64,000 nucleotides of DNA from Gammaproteobacteria bacterium (GTDB taxonomy: Bacteria > Pseudomonadota > Gammaproteobacteria > Steroidobacterales > Steroidobacteraceae): positions 124,001-188,000 of the forward strand of contig JAGWWY010000003.1 of NCBI GenBank assembly GCA_018970145.1. The letters run 5' to 3'. Position numbers and translations under genes: made by a program. The notes under the pieces are model-generated. The model had not been told where the DNA came from. It ran no database searches and saw nothing but the letters and a program-made list of their open reading frames with translations. Shown in pieces: positions 51,267 through 59,083 of this stretch. Position 1 is the stretch's first letter. Every line of letters begins with the position of its first letter.

Positions 51267-53087
51267 GTGCTGCTTCGATTTGATGACGTCTCGCTAGCCT
51301 TTGGTTCGCGCCCCTTGCTCGATCACGTCGATTTGAGCATCGGTGAGCGCGAGCGTGTTTGTATCGTCGGTCGCAACGGCGAGGGCAAGTCGTCATTGCT
51401 GCGTTTGGTTGCGGGTGTCACACCGCCTGATGATGGCGCGGTGTGGGTAAAGCCCGGTGCGCATCTTGCGATGCTCGAGCAGGATCTCGATACCATGACC
51501 GAGGCGAGCGTACTCGAGGTGGTGCAGGGTGGCCTTGCTGGCGCTCAAGGAGAGACTTGGGAACACACGCATCGAGTCGAGACGATTATTTCGCGTTTGC
51601 AGTTACCGGCGGAACAAGCCTTCGTAGGGCTGTCAGGCGGTTGGCGTCGACGGGTCATGCTTGGTCGGGCACTGGTGTCAGAGCCTGAGATCCTATTGCT
51701 CGATGAGCCAACCAACCATTTGGATATTTCGGCGATCGAGTGGCTCGAAGCGGTCATGCTCGAGTTTCGTGGCGCTTTGTTGTTCGTGAGTCACGACCGT
51801 ATGTTTGTCAATCGGCTCGCTACGCGAGTTGTTGAATTGGATCGCGGCAAACTGAGTTCGTGGCCGGGAAACTACGACGACTTCGTCACGAAAAAAACAC
51901 TGCAGCTCGAGATCGAAGCGAAAGCCAACGCGCTGTTCGACAAGAAACTGGCCGAAGAAGAAGTGTGGATACGCAAGGGTGTCGAGGCGCGGCGCACTCG
52001 TAACGAAGGTCGAGTGCGAGCTCTCAAAGAAATGCGCTCTGAGCGAAAATCACGCCGTGATCGTCTCGGGCAAGTCGAACTGGTCGTTACCGAGGCGACC
52101 GAGTCGGGAAAGCTGGTCTTTGAAGCCGAGCAAGCCAGTATTTCATTTGGCGATCACGAAGTGCTACGTGGGATCACGACGCGAATCCAGCGGGGTGATC
52201 GAGTCGGCATCGTCGGGCCGAATGGCGCCGGCAAGAGCACCTTAATCAAGTTGCTACTTGGCGAGCTGGAGCCCTCGAGCGGACGTGTCAAACGCGGTTC
52301 ACGACTGGAGATTGCCTATTACGATCAGCAGCGCGAACAACTGGATCTGGGCGCCTCTGTCTCCGACAACGTCAATGACGGTAATGCCTTTGTGCCGATC
52401 GGTGGTGAAAATCGTCATGTCTCGGGTTACCTGCGAGATTTCCTATTTAGACCTGACCAACTGCTGACACCGGCCAGTGCGCTTTCGGGCGGCGAGCGAA
52501 ATCGCTTATTACTCGCGCGCCTCTTTGCGCGTCCAGCTAATTTGCTCGTGCTCGATGAGCCAACGAATGATCTGGATATCGATACCTTGGAGTTACTTGA
52601 AGAGCTTGTTGCAAGTTTCGACGGCACACTGCTGCTCGTTAGTCACGATCGCAGCTTTCTCGATCGAGTGGTCACAAGTTTGTTGGTGCTTGAGGGCGAC
52701 GGTGGAGTCCGCGAGTTCGTCGGCGGTTGGACGGATTGGGAAGAGTGGAAGAGGAACAGCACTGTAGCAGCCAATATGGCGTCTGCCCGAAAGACGTCCA
52801 CGCTTGATTCGAAAGAGGATGGCGTGAGTGTGGCTCCGGTCGCACCCATCAAGAAAAAACGTCTGTCATATAAAGAGCAGCGCGAATTCGACGAGCTACC
52901 CGCGAAACTCGAGACGCTGGAGTCGCGCAAGTTGACGCTCGATGCTTTGGTTGCGGATCCGAACTTTTATGGTCGTGATCAGAACGAAATCAAAAACACC
53001 TTAGGTGAGTTACAAGCACTTGCTGAGCAGATCGATGCAGCGTATCTACGTTGGGAAGCGCTTGAAAAGTTGCAGGCGAGTGCCTGA
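51267..53087 (+). CDS. uup: ABC-F ATPase Uup
   Basis: Soluble tandem ABC ATPase, 606 residues, of the Uup branch that acts on the ribosome and in tolerance of replication problems. The first Walker A, GRNGEGKSS, lies at residues 35-43 and the second, GPNGAGKST, at 317-325. LSGGWRRRVMLGRAL and LSGGERNRLLLARL are the signature motifs, with DEPTNHLD and DEPTNDLD Walker B pairs. The linker between halves is the usual Arg/Lys-rich P-site-tRNA-interacting segment. The C-terminal ~80 residues form a coiled coil (YKEQREFDELPAKLETLESRK), characteristic of Uup. GTG start 6 bp after the hydrolase stop. Confidence 0.95.
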   Translation: MLLRFDDVSLAFGSRPLLDHVDLSIGERERVCIVGRNGEGKSSLLRLVAGVTPPDDGAVWVKPGAHLAMLEQDLDTMTEASVLEVVQGGLAGAQGETWEHTHRVETIISRLQLPAEQAFVGLSGGWRRRVMLGRALVSEPEILLLDEPTNHLDISAIEWLEAVMLEFRGALLFVSHDRMFVNRLATRVVELDRGKLSSWPGNYDDFVTKKTLQLEIEAKANALFDKKLAEEEVWIRKGVEARRTRNEGRVRALKEMRSERKSRRDRLGQVELVVTEATESGKLVFEAEQASISFGDHEVLRGITTRIQRGDRVGIVGPNGAGKSTLIKLLLGELEPSSGRVKRGSRLEIAYYDQQREQLDLGASVSDNVNDGNAFVPIGGENRHVSGYLRDFLFRPDQLLTPASALSGGERNRLLLARLFARPANLLVLDEPTNDLDIDTLELLEELVASFDGTLLLVSHDRSFLDRVVTSLLVLEGDGGVREFVGGWTDWEEWKRNSTVAANMASARKTSTLDSKEDGVSVAPVAPIKKKRLSYKEQREFDELPAKLETLESRKLTLDALVADPNFYGRDQNEIKNTLGELQALAEQIDAAYLRWEALEKLQASA

Positions 53088-53254
53088 GTTCGCGCGTCTG
53101 ACTCAAAAATACCGTGACGAACTGCTCATCGTAGTATAGACTCCTTGCTGAAAATTAAGGGTTGCGCGGTCAGCGCCCCCATTACTCGACTCGCAACTGA
53201 CCGCTACGGCTTTGTCCGTGTCGCGAGTCAAATCAACTACGGATCTCATCATCA
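53088..53254 (+). other. Long 5' region of rhlE with inverted repeats
   Basis: 167 bp without a gene. GCGGTCAG (53166-53173) pairs with CTGACCGC (53197-53204), and GACTCGC (53188-53194) with GCGAGTC (53223-53229). The two stems overlap, so the RNA could adopt alternative folds. The start codon has no clear ribosome site. Possible regulatory leader; a definite promoter could not be assigned. Confidence 0.35.
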
Positions 53255-54532
53255 ATGCAGTTTTCTGATCTCGGGCTCCAGCCTGAGTTGTTGCGTGCTG
53301 TCGCCGACAAAGGCTATGCCACGCCGACCCCCATCCAATTCAAGGCCATTCCTGCTGTTCTGTCCGGTCGAGATATTCTCGCGGGCGCACAGACGGGCAC
53401 TGGCAAGACAGCGGGCTTCGTGCTCCCTGTTTTACAGCGATTGAATGTCGCGAGTGGCCATGCGCCACGCGCACTCGTACTTAGTCCGACCCGCGAGTTG
53501 ACCGCGCAGATTGCCGAGAACGCCAAGGCATATGGACGCTACAAGAACGTCCGTTCTCAGGTGATTTTCGGCGGTGTCAGTGAAAAGCCCCAAATCGAAG
53601 GCTTGCGTCGCGGCTGTGACCTTCTGATCGCAACGCCCGGACGTCTGCTCGATCTCGTCGAGCAAGGCTACGCTGACTTGTCCAAGGTTGAATGCCTGGT
53701 TCTCGATGAAGCGGATCGCATGCTCGACATGGGCTTCATTCATGCCATCAAACGGATCATCAAGCTGCTGCCGGCACAGCGCCAGAACTTGATGTTTTCC
53801 GCCACCTATTCCGACGATATCCGGGAGCTGGCTTCAAAAATTTTGCGCAATCCCGTCTCGGTCGAAGTCGCCCCGAGAAACACGACGGCGGAGCGAGTCG
53901 ATCAAGTGGCGTTCAAGGTGCCGAAGGAGGCTAAGCGACACTTGTTGGTCCATCTATTTGATCATGGTGCGCAAGGCGAGGGGACGTGGCATCAAGTACT
54001 CGTCTTCACGCGAACCAAGCACGGTGCAAATCGATTGGCTCAACAACTCGAAGGAGCTGGCATCCGTGCTGCTGCGATCCATGGCAACAAGAGCCAGGGT
54101 GCGCGCGTGCGAGCTTTGGAGGATTTCAAGTCGGGTCAGATCGCTGCTCTCGTCGCAACGGAAGTTGCTTCACGTGGTCTCGACATCAAAGAATTACCGC
54201 AGGTCGTCAATTACGAGCTGCCGAACGTGCCGGAGGACTACGTTCACCGTATCGGTCGAACGGCCCGTGCCGGCGCGAGTGGTCGAGCGGTGAGTTTGGT
54301 GGCGCCGGATGAGGTCGGTCTATTGCGAGACATCGAAAAGACTATGGGTCGAGCTGTACCCGTGTTGCCGACACCGGCTTTCGAGGTCAAAACGCCGCAG
54401 CCGGTCAACCGCCCGACCGTTTCGCCGGGTAACCGAGCCGGATCAGCTCCGCGACCAGCAAATCACGCTGGTCGCCCTGGATCTCGATCACGCCGGCCCG
54501 GACGGTCCCGCCGCAGCCACAGCGCTTTTTGA
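53255..54532 (+). CDS. rhlE: DEAD-box RNA helicase RhlE
   Basis: ATP-dependent RNA helicase of 425 residues, involved in ribosome assembly or RNA decay. The Q motif [23 protein letters not shown] spans residues 3-30. [10 protein letters not shown] (motif I) follows near 47-56, then [13 protein letters not shown] at residues 151-154, SAT (motif III), and the helicase C domain with [21 protein letters not shown] and [11 protein letters not shown] basic Arg/Pro/Ser-rich tail of about 45 residues follows. Unusually, the last 128 bp overlap the convergent yciH gene, so the tail is encoded antisense to it. Confidence 0.95.
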   Translation: MQFSDLGLQPELLRAVADKGYATPTPIQFKAIPAVLSGRDILAGAQTGTGKTAGFVLPVLQRLNVASGHAPRALVLSPTRELTAQIAENAKAYGRYKNVRSQVIFGGVSEKPQIEGLRRGCDLLIATPGRLLDLVEQGYADLSKVECLVLDEADRMLDMGFIHAIKRIIKLLPAQRQNLMFSATYSDDIRELASKILRNPVSVEVAPRNTTAERVDQVAFKVPKEAKRHLLVHLFDHGAQGEGTWHQVLVFTRTKHGANRLAQQLEGAGIRAAAIHGNKSQGARVRALEDFKSGQIAALVATEVASRGLDIKELPQVVNYELPNVPEDYVHRIGRTARAGASGRAVSLVAPDEVGLLRDIEKTMGRAVPVLPTPAFEVKTPQPVNRPTVSPGNRAGSAPRPANHAGRPGSRSRRPGRSRRSHSAF

Positions 54533-54710
54533 GCTGCTTGGCGAGTTCTTCGAGCTGAGCTTGGGGCAGGGGCAGACCCGTGATGACGGAGACGCCCTTG
54601 CCGCCTCGGCCTGAGGTCTCGCGACCTACCCGTACCATCAACTTTCCCTGGCCCGCGAGTGGCGCGACGAGGGTGCCCGCCGCTGCTTTACGTTTTGCGT
54701 CAATGTTCAT
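54405..54710 (-). CDS. yciH: YciH/SUI1 family translation factor
   Basis: 101-residue member of the SUI1/eIF1 family, which influences start-codon selection. [23 protein letters not shown] (about residues 26-48), [42 protein letters not shown] at the C-terminus (in two adjoining blocks) are complete and typical. The whole C-terminal half lies antisense to the 3' end of rhlE, but since the conserved SUI1 pattern runs to the last residue, this gene is real. TAGACT stands 7 nt before the ATG; it is divergent from the cyclophilin gene by 43 bp. Confidence 0.92.
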   Translation of the reverse strand: MNIDAKRKAAAGTLVAPLAGQGKLMVRVGRETSGRGGKGVSVITGLPLPQAQLEELAKQLKKRCGCGGTVRAGVIEIQGDQRDLLVAELIRLGYPAKRSGG

Positions 54711-54723
54711 GGTGTGAAGTCTA
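54711..54723 (-). promoter_or_regulatory. -10-like box for yciH (leaderless pattern)
   Basis: Minus-strand TAGACT (54723-54718) followed by 7 nt and ATG at 54710. 4 of 6 to consensus. Confidence 0.35.
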
Positions 54724-54741
54724 GGATAACCAAGAGCGCGC

Positions 54742-54753
54742 TAGAATCGCCCG
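54742..54753 (+). promoter_or_regulatory. -10 box for the cyclophilin gene (leaderless pattern)
   Basis: TAGAAT at 54742-54747, 5 of 6 to consensus, followed by 6 nt and ATG at 54754. No ribosome site. Confidence 0.5.
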
Positions 54754-55671
54754 ATGAATATCATTCGCGCGCGCCGGCTTCGTCTCGCCTCGATCGTGGC
54801 AGTGGCCTCATCGGCTCTTGGTCTTCAAGTCGCAGCGAGCGCTTCGCCTCCGCCCGGCACCATGGCGGCGGTCCTTGCCGCATCGTCCGCCGCAGATTGG
54901 CGCCCGCTCGATCCTGAAAAAACGCTCTATCTCGATCTCGAGAGCGGGCGAGTCATTTTCGAGCTCGCCCCGAATTTCGCGCCAGCGCATTTCGCCAATT
55001 TGCGCACCCTGACACAGGCAGGTTGGTTCGATGGGCTCAGCATCAATCGCGTGCAGGACAACTTCGTTACCCAGTGGGGTGACCCGGAGAGCAACAAGCC
55101 TTTGGGCGCTGCCCAAGCAAAAATTGCGCCGGAGTTCGAGCAGCGGTGGAATCACCGTTGGCGTATGACTCGCTTGCCGGATGGTGATGTCTACGCGCCG
55201 CAGGTGGGCTTCATCGAGGGCTTCGCGGCTGCGCTAGACGAACGCGCCGGCAAGGTCTGGCTGACGCACTGCTACGGTACGCTGGGTGTCGGGCGCGATA
55301 CCGCCGCAGATTCTGGGAATGCAGCGGAGTTGTACGCCGTGATCGGCCACGCGCCGAGACAACTCGATCGTAACATCACCGTGCTCGGCAGAGCGGTGCG
55401 CGGCATGGAGTTGTTGGCGGCATTACCACGCGGCACCTTGCCGTTGGGCTTCTATGCTAACGCAGAGGAGCGTATCCCGATCAAGCGTGTGCGTTTCGCC
55501 ATAGACCTTCCTCCCGCCGAGCGTATTCCTTTGGAGGTCCTGCGTACCGATACGCCGACCTTCGCCGCTTTGATCGAGTCGCGACGTAATCGACGCGATG
55601 AATGGTATCTGCAGCCTGCCGGCAAGATCGATCTTTGCAGTGTGCCCATCCCGGTAAGAGAGCGTCTTTGA
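54754..55671 (+). CDS. Cyclophilin-type peptidylprolyl isomerase, exported
   Basis: 305 residues. An N-terminal signal peptide (about 30 residues) suggests a periplasmic folding catalyst. The cyclophilin domain is recognisable from [54 protein letters not shown] (with the R.....Q core of the active site) and a [29 protein letters not shown] segment. The domain is interrupted and extended relative to PpiA, with an acidic insertion and a C-terminal part of about 60 residues of unknown role. It is followed after 13 bp by a flavin monooxygenase gene. Confidence 0.88.
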   Translation: MNIIRARRLRLASIVAVASSALGLQVAASASPPPGTMAAVLAASSAADWRPLDPEKTLYLDLESGRVIFELAPNFAPAHFANLRTLTQAGWFDGLSINRVQDNFVTQWGDPESNKPLGAAQAKIAPEFEQRWNHRWRMTRLPDGDVYAPQVGFIEGFAAALDERAGKVWLTHCYGTLGVGRDTAADSGNAAELYAVIGHAPRQLDRNITVLGRAVRGMELLAALPRGTLPLGFYANAEERIPIKRVRFAIDLPPAERIPLEVLRTDTPTFAALIESRRNRRDEWYLQPAGKIDLCSVPIPVRERL

Positions 55672-55684
55672 GCCCGATGGTTGC

Positions 55685-56869
55685 ATGACGCGGCAACCAC
55701 CTCAGACGATTATCATCGGCGCGGGCATTGGTGGGCTCGCTGCCGCACTGGCGTTATTACGCGCGGGACATCGGGTACGTGTGATCGAACAAAGCACTTC
55801 CTTGGGCGAGGTCGGTGCGGGTTTGAGTATCACGCCGAATGCCTCGAAGGCGTTGGCTTATCTCGGCTTAGCGGACCAGCTGGCACGGATCGGTAGCACC
55901 CCTACCGCCGGTAGCTTGCGCCACTACCGTACGGGCGAAGATCTGGTGAACTTGCCACAAGATGGTAGTCGACAGCGTTACGGATATCCGCTGTACCACG
56001 TGCATCGTGCCGATCTTCATCAGATTTTGCTCTCTGCTGTAACGGTGCTCGATGTCGACAGCATCGTCACTTCCGAAGAGTTCCTCTCCCTCAAAGAAGA
56101 GCAAGATCGCGTCTCGATTTTCTGCAAGTCCGGTCGGAGCGAGCAGGCCGATTATGTGGTCGGCGCTGACGGTATCCACTCGCGGGTTCGCGAGCAGTTG
56201 TTTGGTCCGGACCAACCGAACTTCACCGGGTATGTAGCGTGGCGTGGTTTGATCCCGGGCGGGCATGTGTCACCCGATCTACTCGACCCGCCGCTTTGCA
56301 TGACCTTGGGTCCGCGGCGCATGTTGATGCGCTATCCCTTACGGCGCGGAGCGTTGATCAATTTCGTGGCGATCGCCAAGCGCGACGTTTGGATGGAAGA
56401 AGGTTGGTCCGTCCCCAGCACGCTCGCTGAGTTGGCGACTGAGTTCGCGGAGTTCGAGCCGCGCGTCGTCGATCTTCTGACCCGGACACCACCCGATCGC
56501 CTCTATAAATGGGGTCTTTTTGATCGCGATCCGCTGCCATCTTGGACGCGGGGGCGAGTCACCCTACTCGGTGATGCCGCCCATGCCATGCCACCGTTTA
56601 CGGGACAGGGTGCCGTCATGGCCTTGGAAGATGCGGCTGTGCTTGGCCGTGCAGCGCAGGTGTGTGGAGCCGACGCTGTTTTTTTGAAGCGCTATGAGAA
56701 TGAGCGTATCGGTAGAGTGACCGATGCATTGGCAATGTCACGCGCACGGGCGGATCTCTACTTTGGCGATGAGCCTGCAGAGCAAGTCAAAGCACTCATT
56801 GCCGGTATGATGGAACTACGAACGCTGTATGACTACGATGCCGGAGCGGTCCGTTTCGAGGTCTTATAA
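55685..56869 (+). CDS. FAD-dependent monooxygenase (salicylate hydroxylase-like)
   Basis: Class A flavoprotein hydroxylase of 394 residues. TIIIGAGIGGLAAALALLRAGH (Rossmann FAD motif) is at the N-terminus. GADGIHSRVREQLFG (the DG motif, near residue 160) and RVTLLGDAAHAMPPFTGQGAVMALEDAAVL (GD motif, near residue 290) follow in order. This group hydroxylates aromatic rings such as salicylate or 6-hydroxynicotinate; the substrate here is unknown. Transcribed after the cyclophilin gene, and its 3' end overlaps the convergent alcohol dehydrogenase gene by 6 bp. Confidence 0.9.
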   Translation: MTRQPPQTIIIGAGIGGLAAALALLRAGHRVRVIEQSTSLGEVGAGLSITPNASKALAYLGLADQLARIGSTPTAGSLRHYRTGEDLVNLPQDGSRQRYGYPLYHVHRADLHQILLSAVTVLDVDSIVTSEEFLSLKEEQDRVSIFCKSGRSEQADYVVGADGIHSRVREQLFGPDQPNFTGYVAWRGLIPGGHVSPDLLDPPLCMTLGPRRMLMRYPLRRGALINFVAIAKRDVWMEEGWSVPSTLAELATEFAEFEPRVVDLLTRTPPDRLYKWGLFDRDPLPSWTRGRVTLLGDAAHAMPPFTGQGAVMALEDAAVLGRAAQVCGADAVFLKRYENERIGRVTDALAMSRARADLYFGDEPAEQVKALIAGMMELRTLYDYDAGAVRFEVL

Positions 56870-57988
56870 CGTCAACGTTTGACGCAGAGTCTCACCGCTC
56901 GCTAGTCGATCAAAGCCCTCGTTGATGTCATCGAGTACTAAGGTTTCAGACAATAATTTGTCTACCGGCAGCTTGCCGGCCTGATACCACTCGATATATC
57001 GAGGGATGTCGCGCGATGGCACGCAGCTGCCGAGGTAGCTGCCTTTGATCGTGCGTTCCTCTGCGACGATGCCGACCTGTGGTATCGAAAACATCGCTTG
57101 CGGATGGGCTAGCCCCGCAGTCACCGTCGTTCCGCCGCGGCGCGTGATGCGATAAGCGAGTTCCATCGCCTTGACGGCGCCGGCCATTTCGAAAGCGAAT
57201 TCCACGCCGCCTGAGGTGAGAGAGCGCACTTTGTCAACGCAGTCCGGATCGGCCGCATTGAAAGTGTGCGTTGCCCCCAAGTTGCGCGCCATCGCAAGTT
57301 TCGATTCCGACAGATCGACCGCAACCAGCGTTGTCGCTTCACGCAACCGTGCGCCGAGTAGCGCAGCGAGTCCAACGCCACCCAAGCCGATGACGGCAAC
57401 CGTGCGCTCGCTCGGTAGATCGGCAGTGTTGATCACAGCGCCCGTCCCGGTGATCACGGCACAACCAAAGACGGCCGCTTCTGCAAAGCCGAGCGATCGA
57501 TCAACCTTGACCAATGAATTGCGCGCCACGGTGGCATAGTCCGCAAACGCCGAAACGCCCAGATGGTGGTTGAGTTCAGTATCACGCCGCCGCAAGCGAC
57601 GCGCACCGCTGAGCAAGGTTCCGGCCGTATTGGCGACGAGTCCAGGCTCGCACAGAGCAGGACGACCGGAATGACACGGCTGACAAGTACCGCAACTCGG
57701 TACGAAAGCCGTGACGACATGGTCGCCGACGATGAGATCGGTGACCCCCGAGCCGATTTCTTCGACGACACCCGCGCCTTCGTGGCCGAGCACCATGGGT
57801 AGCGGTCGAGGTCGATTGCCGTCGATCACCGAGAGGTCGGAGTGGCAGAGACCTGCCGCCTTCATCTTGATGAGCACTTCGCCGGGCCCAGGTGGTGCCA
57901 GATCGACATCGGCGATCTCGAGTGGACGGGATTCGGCATAAGGCGCAGGTGCGCCGGTTCGAACGAGAATAGCAGCGCGAGTTTTCAT
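56864..57988 (-). CDS. Zinc-dependent alcohol dehydrogenase (class III-like)
   Basis: MDR-superfamily dehydrogenase of 374 residues. AAGLCHSDLSVIDGN gives the first catalytic zinc Cys, GHEGAGVVEEIGSG the His/Glu pair, and SCGTCQPCHSGRPALC the four structural zinc cysteines, which together mark a zinc enzyme. GLGGVGLAALLGARL is the NAD-binding motif near residue 200. The length and cysteine pattern resemble class III (formaldehyde/S-hydroxymethyl) or aryl-alcohol dehydrogenases; I cannot choose between them. The ATG has no clear ribosome site. It faces the monooxygenase gene. Confidence 0.9.
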   Translation of the reverse strand: MKTRAAILVRTGAPAPYAESRPLEIADVDLAPPGPGEVLIKMKAAGLCHSDLSVIDGNRPRPLPMVLGHEGAGVVEEIGSGVTDLIVGDHVVTAFVPSCGTCQPCHSGRPALCEPGLVANTAGTLLSGARRLRRRDTELNHHLGVSAFADYATVARNSLVKVDRSLGFAEAAVFGCAVITGTGAVINTADLPSERTVAVIGLGGVGLAALLGARLREATTLVAVDLSESKLAMARNLGATHTFNAADPDCVDKVRSLTSGGVEFAFEMAGAVKAMELAYRITRRGGTTVTAGLAHPQAMFSIPQVGIVAEERTIKGSYLGSCVPSRDIPRYIEWYQAGKLPVDKLLSETLVLDDINEGFDRLASGETLRQTLTL

Positions 57989-58056
57989 ATCCAGACGCTA
58001 CGCTGTCGGCGCCGCTGCTGGCAACTGTCTGGTCGGCGGGTGACAATGTCGCAGTT

Positions 58057-58509
58057 ATGAGTACCCGGTCAGCGATTCCGCAGCGCAACGAGTTTCCGTA
58101 TTTCCGGCCGATGATCACCCGTTGGCTCGACAACGATGCCTACGGGCATATCAACAACGTGGTGTATTACGAATACTTCGACACCACGGTGAATGCGTTT
58201 CTCATCGAGGCCACTGGCACCGACACACGATCGCTCGGGCAGATCGGCATCGTCGCCGAGACCGGTTGTGTGTTTCACTCGTCGCTGTCGTTTCCGCAGC
58301 CGCTCGATATCGGTCTTGCCGTCGAGCGCTTGGGTCGAAGTAGCGTCACTTATCGCTTGGGCGTGTTTGCCCAAGGCGCTCAGTCAGCAGCCGCGACCGG
58401 TAAGTTCGTGCACGTGTATGTGGATGCGCTAACGCGCCGTCCAGTGGAGATACCCGCGCTGATCCGCGCTATCTTGGAGCCGCTGGGTCGATTCTCAGTC
58501 GCGACGTGA
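58057..58509 (+). CDS. Hotdog-fold acyl-CoA thioesterase (4HBT family)
   Basis: 150 residues of the 4-hydroxybenzoyl-CoA thioesterase family. TRWLDNDAYGHINNVVYYEYFDT near residues 21-43 holds the D.YGH.NN..Y pattern with the catalytic Asp. ETGCVFHSSLSFPQPLDI and SSVTYRLGVF follow. Cleaves acyl-CoA thioesters; the chain type is unknown. It overlaps the convergent acetolactate synthase small subunit gene by 15 bp. Divergent from the zinc dehydrogenase with 68 bp between them. Confidence 0.9.
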   Translation: MSTRSAIPQRNEFPYFRPMITRWLDNDAYGHINNVVYYEYFDTTVNAFLIEATGTDTRSLGQIGIVAETGCVFHSSLSFPQPLDIGLAVERLGRSSVTYRLGVFAQGAQSAAATGKFVHVYVDALTRRPVEIPALIRAILEPLGRFSVAT

Positions 58510-58998
58510 GCGCTGCGCACGCTCGAGACGGCTGATACCCAGTGAGCCACTGCGCACCACTTCGATGATCTCGGCTCCCTTGCCGAGATCGGTGACGAAC
58601 TGATCGACTTCCTGTTCACTCGCTGTCAGTTCCACGATGAAGCCATCGCTTGCCGGATCGAGCACTCGACCACCGGCGCGAACGACATAACCGCGAACCG
58701 CATCAGATTGCTCGAGCCGGACCTTGAGCTTGAGCAGCACCAGTTCGCGCTCGATGTGTTCGCCTTGCGTCATGTCTTCAACGCTGACCACATCGATCAG
58801 CTTGTTGAGCTGATTGATGATCTGCTGCACGACCGAATCTGAGCCGCGCGTCACCAGCGTGATGCGTGAGACGGTTGCGTCATTGGTGGCAGCGACCGAC
58901 AGCGACTCGATGTTGTAACCGCGCGTGGAAAACAGACCCGCGACCCGTGTCAGGGCGCCGGCTTCGTTTTGCAGGTGGATGGCGATGATGTGTCTCAT
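58495..58998 (-). CDS. ilvH: Acetolactate synthase small (regulatory) subunit
   Basis: Regulatory subunit of acetohydroxyacid synthase for valine, leucine and isoleucine synthesis, 167 residues. An N-terminal ACT domain, HIIAIHLQNEAGALTRVAGLFSTRGYNIESLSVA (about residues 3-36), binds feedback valine in known enzymes. A second domain follows with LVLLKLKV and LTASEQEVDQFV. It is in the normal length range. The frame extends to 59193, but that part lies inside the divergent large-subunit gene. Unlike the usual ilvIH operon, this gene is transcribed in the opposite direction from ilvI/B, with an 85-bp gap. Confidence 0.94.
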   Translation of the reverse strand: MRHIIAIHLQNEAGALTRVAGLFSTRGYNIESLSVAATNDATVSRITLVTRGSDSVVQQIINQLNKLIDVVSVEDMTQGEHIERELVLLKLKVRLEQSDAVRGYVVRAGGRVLDPASDGFIVELTASEQEVDQFVTDLGKGAEIIEVVRSGSLGISRLERAQRSRRD

Positions 58999-59083
58999 GG
59001 GCGTGTCGTAGAGCATATTGCACGAGGCGGTCAAACTGGTAGTCTGAAAGACCCCCCGCCCATTTTTCTCTCGGGTTTTATCT

